NCBI GenBank assembly: GCA_043779185.1
Contig: JAYWEQ010000188.1
Coordinates: 1 to 12,129 of the forward strand
DNA: 12,129 nt
Origin: JAYWDA01 sp043779185
GTDB taxonomy: Bacteria; Bdellovibrionota; Bdellovibrionia; Bdellovibrionales; Bdellovibrionaceae
Reading direction: 5' to 3'
Shown here: in pieces, positions 1 to 5,800 of the stretch
Position numbering within the stretch: position 1 is the first letter of the stretch
How the letters are laid out: each line of letters starts with the position of its first letter
Translations under genes and position numbers: made by a program
The notes under the pieces: model-generated
Databases searched by the model: none
What the model saw: only the letters and a program-made list of their open reading frames with translations
What the model was told of the DNA's origin: nothing

Positions 1-102
1 ACAACCGGCTCGTTTTACCGAGCTGAGGTTATGGAGCAAAGGCTTAGACTATTGAGGGTGATCTTGAAGAATAAACAAGATCGATGAACCGGACTTAAGC
101 AA
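1..102. repeat. Intergenic stretch with two stem-loops downstream of fliC
   Basis: No gene is visible here. Two inverted repeats can be read directly. The first pairs AACC (3-6) and GCTCG (8-12) with CGAGC (19-23) and GGTT (27-30) around a TTTTAC loop. The second pairs GATCTTG (60-66) with CAAGATC (76-82) around a 9-nt loop. Together with the hairpin at 103-121 they make a run of three stem-loops after the flagellin gene. They could shape the 3' end of the fliC transcript or belong to the leader of a gene to the left of the window; the sequence does not decide. Confidence 0.4.
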
Positions 103-121
103 GGCTAGGTGTTAACTAGCC
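103..121 (-). terminator. Stem-loop over the fliC stop codon, weak terminator candidate
   Basis: GGCTAG (103-108) pairs with CTAGCC (116-121) around a 7-nt loop, and the fliC stop codon (116-118, TAG on the minus strand) is part of the stem. On the minus strand the stem is followed by TTGCTTAAG rather than a clean run of T, so it is a poor intrinsic terminator. It may instead protect the 3' end of the message. Confidence 0.35.
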
Positions 122-964
122 CTGAAAAGTTTTATTCAAGAGTCCAAGTGCGATATTAGCTTGTTGGTTGGCTTGTGCTAGGACTGAAGTCCCTGCCTGC
201 AACAAGATATTATTTTTAGTCATTTCAGAGGTCTCTTCAGCTATGTCGACATCGCGGATTCGAGAATTCGCAGCAGACATGTTCTCTACACTCACTTGCA
301 AGTTACTGACAGTGGATTGTAGTCGATTCTGAATCGCACCAAAGTCGGCTCGCATCGCAGAGACACTGACAATCGCTTGGTCAATCGCGGTCAGCGAGTT
401 TTGCGCTGAAGCTTTATCGGCCACCGATGTGAGGTTGACTCCGAGTGCGGCTGAATTGGCATCGGCTTTAGAAGCATCGAAGCTGATTCGGTCGATTTCT
501 GGGTTGTTGCGGGTTCCAACTTGGAAATCCAAGACGGATCCGACGCCAGCTAGAAGTTGAGTTCCATTGAACTCTGTCCCTTCGGCGATACGGTCTATCT
601 CCGACGTCAGCTGATCGTATTCCACGTTAAGGAATTGTCGTTCAACGGGTCCGATCGTATCAGAAGCGCCTTGTACAGCTAGCTCCCGAAGCCTGATCAG
701 AATCGACGAGATTTCGTTCATCGAGCCCTCGGCCACTTGGACGAGTGAAATTCCGTCCTGGGCGTTTCGACCGGCCTGTTTAAGGCCTCTGACTTGAGCT
801 TTTAAGTTTTCAGAGATTGCCAGACCTGCGGCATCATCGCCCGCTCTGTTAATTCTGAAACCTGATGCGAGTTTTTCCATACTCTTATCAAGCCCGATCT
901 TCGTACTCCACAGAGTTTTCTGTGCATTTAACGAAGCAGTATTGGTGTTAATTCGTAACCCCAT
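116..964 (-). CDS. fliC: Flagellin
   Basis: Filament subunit of the bacterial flagellum, exported by the flagellar type III system and polymerised outside the cell. The 282-residue protein has the two conserved helical ends only: an N-terminal D0/D1 region with MGLRINTNTASLNAQ and LASGFRINRAGDDAAGLAIS, and a C-terminal D1/D0 region with SRIRDVDIAEETSEMTKNN and LAQANQQANIALGLL. The middle is short, so the variable D2/D3 domains are absent. The start is the ATG at 964, not the in-frame ATG at 1018, because AAGGAGGAG lies just upstream of 964 and flagellin families begin at this point. A sigma-28 promoter lies about 90 bp upstream. Bdellovibrio carries several flagellin paralogues; which one this corresponds to cannot be told here. 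The LRELAVQ segment in the N-terminal helix, part of the TLR5-recognised surface in Salmonella flagellin, is kept. Confidence 0.96.
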   Translation of the reverse strand: MGLRINTNTASLNAQKTLWSTKIGLDKSMEKLASGFRINRAGDDAAGLAISENLKAQVRGLKQAGRNAQDGISLVQVAEGSMNEISSILIRLRELAVQGASDTIGPVERQFLNVEYDQLTSEIDRIAEGTEFNGTQLLAGVGSVLDFQVGTRNNPEIDRISFDASKADANSAALGVNLTSVADKASAQNSLTAIDQAIVSVSAMRADFGAIQNRLQSTVSNLQVSVENMSAANSRIRDVDIAEETSEMTKNNILLQAGTSVLAQANQQANIALGLLNKTFQG

Positions 965-1048
965 AACTCCTCCTCCTTGAGATGAACACAACATCAATCC
1001 ATGATGTTGGGGAACCATAATAGTTCCATGGGTGGTTTAATATGCTTA
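965..1048 (-). promoter_or_regulatory. Structured 5' leader of fliC with strong ribosome binding site
   Basis: Reading on the minus strand from the predicted start site (near 1048) to the ATG, the leader contains two stem-loops. GGAAC/GTTCC pairs 1011-1015 with 1023-1027. The second is an 8-bp perfect stem (CAACATCA 989-996 with TGATGTTG 1002-1009) with a 5-nt loop. The ribosome binding site AAGGAGGAG follows directly, leaving it unpaired. Such a leader could stabilise an abundant mRNA or control translation; that is inference. Confidence 0.55.
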
Positions 1049-1054
1049 AGAAAC

Positions 1055-1081
1055 TCTTCGGAGCCCTCGCAGAAATCTTTA
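1055..1081 (-). promoter_or_regulatory. Sigma-28 (FliA-type) promoter of fliC
   Basis: On the minus strand TAAAGATT (1081-1074) is followed by exactly 11 bases and TCCGAAGA (1062-1055). The FliA consensus is TAAAGTTT-N11-GCCGATAA, so the -35 matches 7 of 8 and the -10 keeps the CCGA core (5 of 8). Position and direction fit the flagellin gene, the classical late flagellar target of sigma-28. Confidence 0.75.
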
Positions 1082-1340
1082 GTTTATTGTCGAACTTTTT
1101 TACAGAATTAGACTTTGGTCCTCAACTTCGCAGCTGAGAACTTTTGCTGCTCATATATATAGTCATGAATGCTAAAGGGTCATGTCCAGATTCTGTCTTC
1201 TCATCATACTTGCTCTCGCGTCCTTGAGGTCCCCGAAGTGTCGTTGCTTTTGCAATCGTTTCTGGAATTTAGACACATGAGAATAGCCACTTTACAAAAT
1301 ATACGCAATAGCGTACACTTAATCAGTTGCCGGGGATCTC
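1082..1340. other. Intergenic region between fliC promoter and toxin remnant
   Basis: I see no convincing gene here. It should hold the plus-strand promoter of the toxin-antitoxin locus; an AT-rich TATATATA at about 1153-1160 is the only -10-like string I can point to and it has no clear -35 partner. A weak GCAGC/GCTGC inverted repeat (1130-1134, 1146-1150) is present. Confidence 0.3.
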
Positions 1341-1629
1341 TTGGAAACAATTTTTACCATTTTAAAAACGAATCATTTTTCAGGAATGGTTTCAGCAACA
1401 AGATAAAGAGACGCAAGTAAGAGTCCAAATAAGAATAGATCGAATTGCGCTTGATGGTTACTTCGGGGTGACTCGCTTTTTTGATGGAATTATTGAGCTT
1501 AAATGGAAATCTGGACTTCGAATTTATATTACACGAGCAGGAGGAACACAGCATGGCCAAAGTAAAGATATCAAAAAGGCAAAAAAGCTCCTTGAAAAAA
1601 TCAAAGCCGATCATTTTACATGCTCATAA
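1341..1629 (+). pseudogene. RelE/HigB-like addiction-module toxin (COG3657 type), frameshifted remnant
   Basis: The reading frame ending at TAA 1627-1629 translates to FQEWFQQQDKET near 1378-1413, then FFDGIIELKWKSGLRIYIT and GQSKDIKKAKKLLEKIK. This matches the COG3657/Gp49-like toxin pattern: F..W, then G..ELrw.sGlRiY, then GG.K..Q.kDI.kAk. The frame is closed upstream by TAA at 1363 and has no usable start. The missing N-terminus (TILKTNHF) is found in another frame, starting at TTG 1341 after GGGGA, and joins perfectly if one T is removed from the T5 run at 1376-1380. In addition RIYITRAGG runs straight into TQHGQSKDI, where family members have a hydrophobic strand of roughly eight to ten more residues. 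Both lesions point to an inactive toxin. The family assignment is from memory of its motifs. Confidence 0.72.
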
Positions 1630-1876
1630 AGTTTTAGATGAAAATATTTTAGATCGTGAAACTTTGAAGTCTATTTTAGTTGAGGCCTTGATTGACGGCG
1701 ATATCGAGGTTTTAAAGGATGTCTTGATCACCCAAATACGATTGCATAACAAAGCTGACTTAGTTCGCAAATCAAAACTAGGTCGTCAGACTTTGTACGA
1801 TTTAATTGAAGGCAAAAGAGAATTCAATCCTACGGTTAAAACATTAAGTTCATTGCTTAAAGCGCTGGCTGCCTAA
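1553..1876 (+). CDS. Addiction-module antitoxin, HTH type (COG3636-like)
   Basis: A 107-residue protein with a basic, lysine-rich start, an acidic middle (ILVEALIDGDIEVLKDVL) and a C-terminal helix-turn-helix, DLVRKSKLGRQTLYDLIEG, followed by NPTVKTLSSLLKAL. The order, the E-A-L-x-D-G-D segment and the HTH with R-x-T/S-L-Y are typical of the antidote partner of COG3657 toxins, which neutralises the toxin and usually represses the operon. The start at 1553 is chosen because AGGAGG lies eight bases upstream; the in-frame ATG at 1481 has no such site and would lie deeper in the toxin remnant. The first 77 bases overlap the toxin remnant out of phase. With the toxin broken, this may be an orphan regulator kept for another role, or a gene on its way out. 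Confidence 0.8.
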   Translation: MAKVKISKRQKSSLKKSKPIILHAHKVLDENILDRETLKSILVEALIDGDIEVLKDVLITQIRLHNKADLVRKSKLGRQTLYDLIEGKREFNPTVKTLSSLLKALAA

Positions 1877-1879
1877 ATT

Positions 1880-1893
1880 CCTAGATTTCTAGG
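1880..1893. terminator. Small palindrome at the convergent antitoxin/asparaginase junction
   Basis: CCTAGA and TCTAGG pair around two T residues between the antitoxin stop (1874-1876) and the end of the asparaginase gene, whose stop codon lies inside it. It has no T run on either strand, so it is only a weak candidate for a bidirectional transcript end. Confidence 0.25.
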
Positions 1894-2846
1894 ACGCGGA
1901 ATTCGCCGACGGATTCGCCAATGGTGTTTTTAATCGGCGCGAAAATATGTTCGTCCAGGCCGCCCCACTTTTTCAACAGCCAGGCTGTGGCGGGCTCGGC
2001 GGCGCGCAGATTTCCGTCCAGACATTTCAAAGCAAAAGCTAAGCCTTTTTTAGGAAGGACCCCGCAGTAGACACCTTCAGCGCCGACTTTGACCAGGCAT
2101 TGGCCTTTTGTTTTTTCGATGATGGTCGTATTGAAATCACCAGTGCCTGCGATGAAGTAAGGATTTTCTTTCACGGCTTGCAGCACTGTTTGGCAAGCCC
2201 GCTGCAAATCTTTGGAAGTTTTATTGGGGCGAATTAAATAGCTCATCCCTTGGGCCATATTTAATAATGGCAGCGCATAAGTTGGAATTCCGCAGCCGTC
2301 GATGCCCCAGGGTGCGGTCTCATGATCAAAGCCTGTCACTTCGGTCAGTAATTTTCGTAAGTACTTTTGCCGGGGATGTTCGAATTCAAAATATTTTGGC
2401 GCGTCTTCTTTTAAATGCAAAGCGGTGGTTATTATTCCCAAATGTTTTCCCGAGCAGTTATTAAGCTTTGCCGTCATCGTGCGACCTGAACAGATCCATT
2501 CATGGGCGGCGGGCTCATAGTAAGGAAGATGCGGTCCGCAGTGCAGCCAAGCTTCTGGAATTCCACTTTCCTTCATCCAAGTTTCCACTAACTGAATCTG
2601 GCGATCTTCACCGTTATGGGACGCGCAAGCTAAAGCAATTTGCTCGGGGCGAAGGTGAAATGAATCGGCCGCGCCGGATTCAATCAAAGGCAGAGCTTGC
2701 AGAAATTTAATCGCAGACCTTGGCGAAGCTAGCAGCCTGCCGTCGCCGTAATCGTGAACCGTATTACCAAGCTCATCGACAACGACGCCATAAACGTAGT
2801 GACGACTTTCGACGAAATTTCCGCGGACAACTTCAACACAGATCAT
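1881..2846 (-). CDS. L-asparaginase, Rhizobium etli (ReAV) type, COG4448
   Basis: Hydrolyses L-asparagine to aspartate and ammonia; this family is unrelated to the E. coli type I/II enzymes and resembles serine beta-lactamase-fold amidases. At 321 residues it is close to full family length. The R. etli ReAV active-site residues all have counterparts: an S-x-x-K pair at Ser44/Lys47 (SPRSAIKF), Ser76 in ASHNGE, Cys131 and Lys134 in NNCSGKH, Cys185 in DGCGIPTY, and Lys253 in VKVGAEG. No signal peptide is present, so it is cytoplasmic. The ATG at 2846 is preceded in frame by a stop and the family N-terminus (VEVVRGNFVES) begins right there, although no clear Shine-Dalgarno is visible. It stands alone, divergent from the HD gene and convergent with the antitoxin. 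It could serve use of host or environmental asparagine. Confidence 0.92.
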   Translation of the reverse strand: MICVEVVRGNFVESRHYVYGVVVDELGNTVHDYGDGRLLASPRSAIKFLQALPLIESGAADSFHLRPEQIALACASHNGEDRQIQLVETWMKESGIPEAWLHCGPHLPYYEPAAHEWICSGRTMTAKLNNCSGKHLGIITTALHLKEDAPKYFEFEHPRQKYLRKLLTEVTGFDHETAPWGIDGCGIPTYALPLLNMAQGMSYLIRPNKTSKDLQRACQTVLQAVKENPYFIAGTGDFNTTIIEKTKGQCLVKVGAEGVYCGVLPKKGLAFALKCLDGNLRAAEPATAWLLKKWGGLDEHIFAPIKNTIGESVGEFRVLEI

Positions 2847-2860
2847 TTAAGACGTATATC

Positions 2861-2912
2861 ACGGGGCTGCCATGGGGGAAGCCCGCCCCGCGCCCCGTCA
2901 AAGGCGTTTTTT
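2861..2912 (+). promoter_or_regulatory. GC-rich stem followed by T6 ahead of the HD gene
   Basis: In the 103-bp divergent gap, ACGGGGC (2861-2867) can pair with GCCCCGT (2892-2898), with further G/C pairing possible inside. Eight bases later comes T6 (2907-2912), about 37 bp before the HD start codon. This could act as an attenuator in the leader of the HD gene, but the gap between stem and T run is longer than in a standard intrinsic terminator. Confidence 0.3.
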
Positions 2913-2949
2913 GTTGAAGAGCGGCTTAATCTTAGCCAAAAGAAAGCTG

Positions 2950-4236
2950 ATGGAAATACGGGATCCCGTTCATGGCTCAATTTACTATTCCGACCAAGAG
3001 GTCGCCGTCCTGGATACGCAAGAATACCAACGCCTTAGAACCATCAAACAGCTGGGCTTTTCCGAATTCAGTTTTCCAGGCGCCACTCACAATCGCTATC
3101 TTCACTCGATTGGTGTTGGCCATCTTGTCGGCCAAGTTTTTGATTCGATTTTTAAAGTTTATCCATTTAGTAAGCCCGCGGTGGGTAAACGATTAAGACA
3201 AGCCACGCGACTTGCAGCGCTTCTTCATGATGTCGGTCACGGACCTTTAAGTCACACCACCGAACAAGTTATGCCGGCTGTTGCTGACTTAAAAGTTTCA
3301 GTGTACCGCGACCCCATACAAAGTGGGCGCAGGGCCAATCACGAAGACTATACAATTAAATATGTTACTGATTCAAAAATTGCTGATACCATCCGAAAAC
3401 ATTTTCCTGATATCACGCCAATGCATGTGGCTTGCTTGATCGATAAAACTTTGGCAGCACCGGATGATTTTTTTATTGATCAAGGCTGTGATTTCCGACC
3501 GATCTTAAGCCAAATCGTTAGTTCTGAGTTGGATGCTGACCGCATGGATTACTTAGAACGCGATTCTTATTTCTGCGGCACCAATTACGGAAAAATCGAT
3601 CACGAATGGTTGATTCAAAATATGACCTTTCACCGTATCGATAATAAATTGTATTTGGCACTGAACCGGCGTGCACTTTATTCTTTTGATGATTTTTTGA
3701 TCTCTCGTCACCATATGCATTTGATGGTTTATTTCCATCACAAAAGTATTATTTATGAAGAGATGCTGAATCGCTATTTAAGTTCTGCGGATTGCGAGTT
3801 TCGATTGCCCTCTGATATCAGTGAGTACACGGCGTTCAATGACTACAAATTGCACGAGCATCTTTCCCAAAGCACAAACCCTTGGGCTCAGCGAATTGCA
3901 CAGAAGCGCCCGTACCGCGTGCTGATTGAACTTCACAACAACACTGACGCTTCTCGGCCTGAGTATATTAAAAAGTCCTTGGAAAAAGAAGGGATCGACG
4001 TGATCTGGGCTTCCTCGAAGGCTCGCCTTTCTAAATATCATTCGGGCTCAGAAGAAGACAAAGCCATGGATATCTTCGTTGTCGACCAATACGACCGCAA
4101 AGACAAGCCATCGCCGATCAATCAATCGACCGAAATATTTTCGCGCTACGAGGTCGCTCGCGTGATCGATCGTTTGTACGTGTCTCCAGAAAACTTTGCT
4201 ATCGCCCAAAAACTGGTCGCCGACCGCGGCCTTTAA
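2950..4236 (+). CDS. HD-domain phosphohydrolase (COG1078, dNTP triphosphohydrolase-like)
   Basis: A 428-residue member of the COG1078/SAMHD1-like HD superfamily, whose characterised members cleave dNTPs or other nucleotide triphosphates. Metal ligands are all visible: His52 (NRYLHSIGVGH), His93-Asp94 (ALLHDVGHGPLSH) and an Asp in SSELDADRMDYLERD, probably Asp197. The N-terminal IRDPVHGSIYY and YQRLRTIKQLG segments are also typical. The start is placed at ATG 2950 because the family begins at this MEIRDPVHG; the frame is open back to ATG 2872, but the extra Arg/Pro-rich stretch reads like leader DNA. The ribosome binding site (AAAGAAAG) is modest. The acetyltransferase follows 19 bp after the stop, so the two are likely co-transcribed. 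Its physiological substrate cannot be read from the sequence; dNTP pool control and phage defence are both possible. Confidence 0.9.
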   Translation: MEIRDPVHGSIYYSDQEVAVLDTQEYQRLRTIKQLGFSEFSFPGATHNRYLHSIGVGHLVGQVFDSIFKVYPFSKPAVGKRLRQATRLAALLHDVGHGPLSHTTEQVMPAVADLKVSVYRDPIQSGRRANHEDYTIKYVTDSKIADTIRKHFPDITPMHVACLIDKTLAAPDDFFIDQGCDFRPILSQIVSSELDADRMDYLERDSYFCGTNYGKIDHEWLIQNMTFHRIDNKLYLALNRRALYSFDDFLISRHHMHLMVYFHHKSIIYEEMLNRYLSSADCEFRLPSDISEYTAFNDYKLHEHLSQSTNPWAQRIAQKRPYRVLIELHNNTDASRPEYIKKSLEKEGIDVIWASSKARLSKYHSGSEEDKAMDIFVVDQYDRKDKPSPINQSTEIFSRYEVARVIDRLYVSPENFAIAQKLVADRGL

Positions 4237-4255
4237 GTATTAACAAGGTTATTTT

Positions 4256-4807
4256 ATGACCATTCCTATTTTTGAAACCGCACGCCTAATTTTAAAAGAA
4301 GTCACTTTGGCAGACGCTGATTCTTATCAAAAATATTTTAATGATTACGAAATTATAAGTCATCTGGCGGTGGGCGTTCCGTGGCCTTATCCCGAGGACG
4401 GCGCGAAAAATTTTATCGAACGCTATATCCTTCCCAATCAGGGAAAGGATCAATGGGTTTGGGGCCTGTTCTTGAAATCAAATCCATCTGAGTTGATCGG
4501 CGTGATCGATCTGTGGCGACCAGGACATCCAGAGCACAGAGGTTTTTGGCTAGGACGTCCGTTCTGGGGGCAAGGATTCATGAGCGAAGCCGTCATTCCA
4601 ATCACTGATTATGCTTTTGATTATTTAGGATTTGAAACTTTAATATTCGCCAACGCCGTAGGAAATGAAAAATCAAAACGCGTCAAAGAAAAATCTGGCG
4701 CTTGTTTCGTAAGAATTCAACCCGCCCAATTCATCAACTCTGCCTACACCCAAAACGAAATATGGGAATTAACGAAAGAACAGTGGCAATTACACCGCAC
4801 TACTTAA
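4256..4807 (+). CDS. GNAT-family N-acetyltransferase (RimJ/RimL-like)
   Basis: A 183-residue protein of the Acetyltransf_3/RimJ-RimL branch. It opens with FETARLILKEVTLADAD, the usual first strand of this branch. The acetyl-CoA binding motif A is at about residues 96-113 (GFWLGRPFWGQGFMSEA, with the Q/R-x-x-G-x-G/A-like turn WGQGFM). Motif B follows as FANAVGNEKSKRVKEKSG, where Asn and Ser usually contact the substrate or cofactor. It would transfer an acetyl group from acetyl-CoA to an amine, such as a protein N-terminus or a small molecule; the acceptor is not predictable. AAGG lies eight bases before the ATG, and the gene is 19 bp downstream of the HD gene, so an operon is likely. Confidence 0.9.
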   Translation: MTIPIFETARLILKEVTLADADSYQKYFNDYEIISHLAVGVPWPYPEDGAKNFIERYILPNQGKDQWVWGLFLKSNPSELIGVIDLWRPGHPEHRGFWLGRPFWGQGFMSEAVIPITDYAFDYLGFETLIFANAVGNEKSKRVKEKSGACFVRIQPAQFINSAYTQNEIWELTKEQWQLHRTT

Positions 4808-4935
4808 TTCCCATTTGCTAGAGACATCCGCCCCCTGTCCGTTCACCCCGGTCCGTCTTTAGTTTCCTTGCCCTTAAGTTCGCTCCTCCTTTGCAAGTCT
4901 GTGAGGTGGTTCTAACTCTTGGGGGTACCGGTCAC

Positions 4936-5541
4936 ATGCAGCAGATGAATTTAGGGAAACCGAATTGGAAGTTTAGATTTTCTTACGGTGGCGTACTCCG
5001 ACAAAAGCGCGCGGGTCGAGGGCAACGACCACTTTCATCTCGGGAGCCCCTGCATCTAGTTCTGAAAGTGCGGCGTGAGAAAGTGAAGTACGGACTTCGC
5101 ACCTGGAAGCGATTCTCTTTAATTCACTTCTTGCTGAAAAAGTACGCCTCCAAGTTCTTCGTCAAAGTCGAGCAAGTCTCGATCCAAGGGGATCATCTTC
5201 ATTTGCTGATTCGCACATCGAGAAGATCCAACTTTCAAAGTTTCTTTAGAGTCTTTGCCGGCCAAATCGCGCAGCAATTTCACAAAGAAGGGCTTCTTAC
5301 TGTCGAGCGAAGCGCTCGCGTGACCGATACCCCAAGGAGTCAAGCCCACAGCAAGCAAACAAGCAAGAAAGGCCTTTGGCTGTACAGGCCCTTCACTCGG
5401 GTGGTGCGTGGGTATAAAGCTTATAAGATCGTTCAGGATTACGTGCAGCTTAATGAGAAAGAAGCGCTTGGGCAGATTCCTTACCGCGCAACACGCTTGA
5501 AAGGGCTTTCGAATTCTGAGTGGGAAATACTTTGGGCGTAG
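4936..5541 (+). CDS. RAYT-like (REP-associated tyrosine) Y1 transposase
   Basis: A 201-residue single-strand DNA transposase of the IS200/RAYT superfamily. Visible are the histidine pair of the HUH-type metal site at residues 87-89 (GDHLHLLI), the preceding VEQVSIQ strand, the helix SNFQSFFRVFAGQIAQ, and the likely nucleophile Tyr169 in DYVQLNEKEALG, which corresponds to the YV..NPvrA tyrosine region of RAYTs. The C-terminus, LKGLSNSEWEILW, is of the kind I know from Bdellovibrio copies. The start is uncertain: ATG 4936 has GGGGG nine bases upstream, ATG 4945 is also possible, and the frame extends to a TTG at 4891. Residues about 123-145 form an irregular, charged insert whose DNA contains a perfect 6-bp stem (5304-5309 with 5313-5318). 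The gene appears intact. No terminal inverted repeats were recognised at its ends; the 128 bp upstream (4808-4935) is pyrimidine-rich without a clear site. Confidence 0.85.
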   Translation: MQQMNLGKPNWKFRFSYGGVLRQKRAGRGQRPLSSREPLHLVLKVRREKVKYGLRTWKRFSLIHFLLKKYASKFFVKVEQVSIQGDHLHLLIRTSRRSNFQSFFRVFAGQIAQQFHKEGLLTVERSARVTDTPRSQAHSKQTSKKGLWLYRPFTRVVRGYKAYKIVQDYVQLNEKEALGQIPYRATRLKGLSNSEWEILWA

Positions 5542-5583
5542 GAACAACGAACAACCAACAACCAACAACCAACAACGAACAAG
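5542..5583. repeat. Heptanucleotide tandem repeat, six units
   Basis: Beginning with the base after the transposase stop codon, the unit (G/C)AACAAC is repeated six times in a row: two GAACAAC, three CAACAAC and a last GAACAAG. The array is 42 bp and ends abruptly at GCCGAAAC. It resembles the short tandemly repeated repetitive heptamers known from cyanobacterial genomes. Its junction with the transposase stop suggests a link with the element's right end. Confidence 0.9.
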
Positions 5584-5624
5584 CCGAAACCATTCCACTT
5601 CGAATCGCTAAAACTTCGTCAGCA

Positions 5625-5684
5625 CGCAGTGAAAAAATTTCCTGGAGACAATTAAGTCGACAATAGTGACAATTTTTTACTGCG
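5625..5684. repeat. Large inverted repeat enclosing three GACAAT direct repeats
   Basis: The left arm CGCAGTGAAAAAATT (5625-5639) is matched on the opposite strand by the right arm AATTTTTTACTGCG (5671-5684); the arms differ only by one extra G in the left one. The 31-bp spacer contains GACAAT at 5647 and 5659, and a third copy at 5668 runs into the right arm. The centre is about 100 bp upstream of the expected start site of the sigma-54 promoter, the usual place for an enhancer-binding protein, so this may be an upstream activator site. It could instead be the trace of a mobile-element end. Confidence 0.6.
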
Positions 5685-5730
5685 AAAATTGCCTGAAACA
5701 ATCCTAAGCCATTTCTATCAATTTATTGGG

Positions 5731-5746
5731 TGGCACAGTCAGTGCA
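5731..5746 (+). promoter_or_regulatory. Sigma-54 (RpoN) -24/-12 promoter
   Basis: TGGCACAGTCAGTGCA keeps the invariant GG (5732-5733) and GC (5744-5745) exactly ten bases apart, with a perfect TGGCAC -24 box and GTGCA against TTGCA at -12. Transcription would start near 5757, about 44 bp before the small open reading frame at 5801. Sigma-54 promoters need an ATP-driven activator bound upstream, and the inverted repeat at 5625-5684 is a candidate site. Confidence 0.65.
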
Positions 5747-5755
5747 AAACTTTTG

Positions 5756-5785
5756 GTCGCTAGCCGGGGGTTCCAGCTAGCTGAC
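5756..5785 (+). promoter_or_regulatory. Stem-loop at the 5' end of the small-protein transcript
   Basis: GCTAGC at 5759-5764 pairs with GCTAGC at 5776-5781 around an 11-nt loop, and GTC (5756-5758) can extend the stem with GAC (5783-5785) past a one-base bulge. It starts at the predicted transcription start and ends just before the ribosome binding site, so it may protect the 5' end of the message. Confidence 0.45.
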
Positions 5786-5800
5786 TTTAAGGGGGTCACA

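Noticed and set aside
1169..1420. 83-codon plus-strand frame
   Set aside because: No ribosome binding site, no protein-like composition, and it runs through the toxin remnant in a different frame; the two frames that carry toxin motifs are the other ones.
2754..3196. Short plus-strand frames around the asparaginase/HD gap
   Set aside because: They overlap the HD gene or the asparaginase gene in other phases and lack ribosome binding sites and family features.
4808..4890. Repeated GTCCGT and AGGAGGAG-like (minus strand) strings before the transposase
   Set aside because: The purine-rich string is on the minus strand with no open frame after it, and the GTCCGT repeat is too short to mean a binding site or element end.
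5542..5583. CRISPR-like array
   Set aside because: Units are 7 bp and contiguous, with no spacers and no cas genes; it is a simple tandem repeat.
5119..5701. Two minus-strand frames across the transposase gene and the heptamer repeat
   Set aside because: They are antisense to a well-supported gene; their WLLVVGCWL-like runs are just translation of the tandem repeat.
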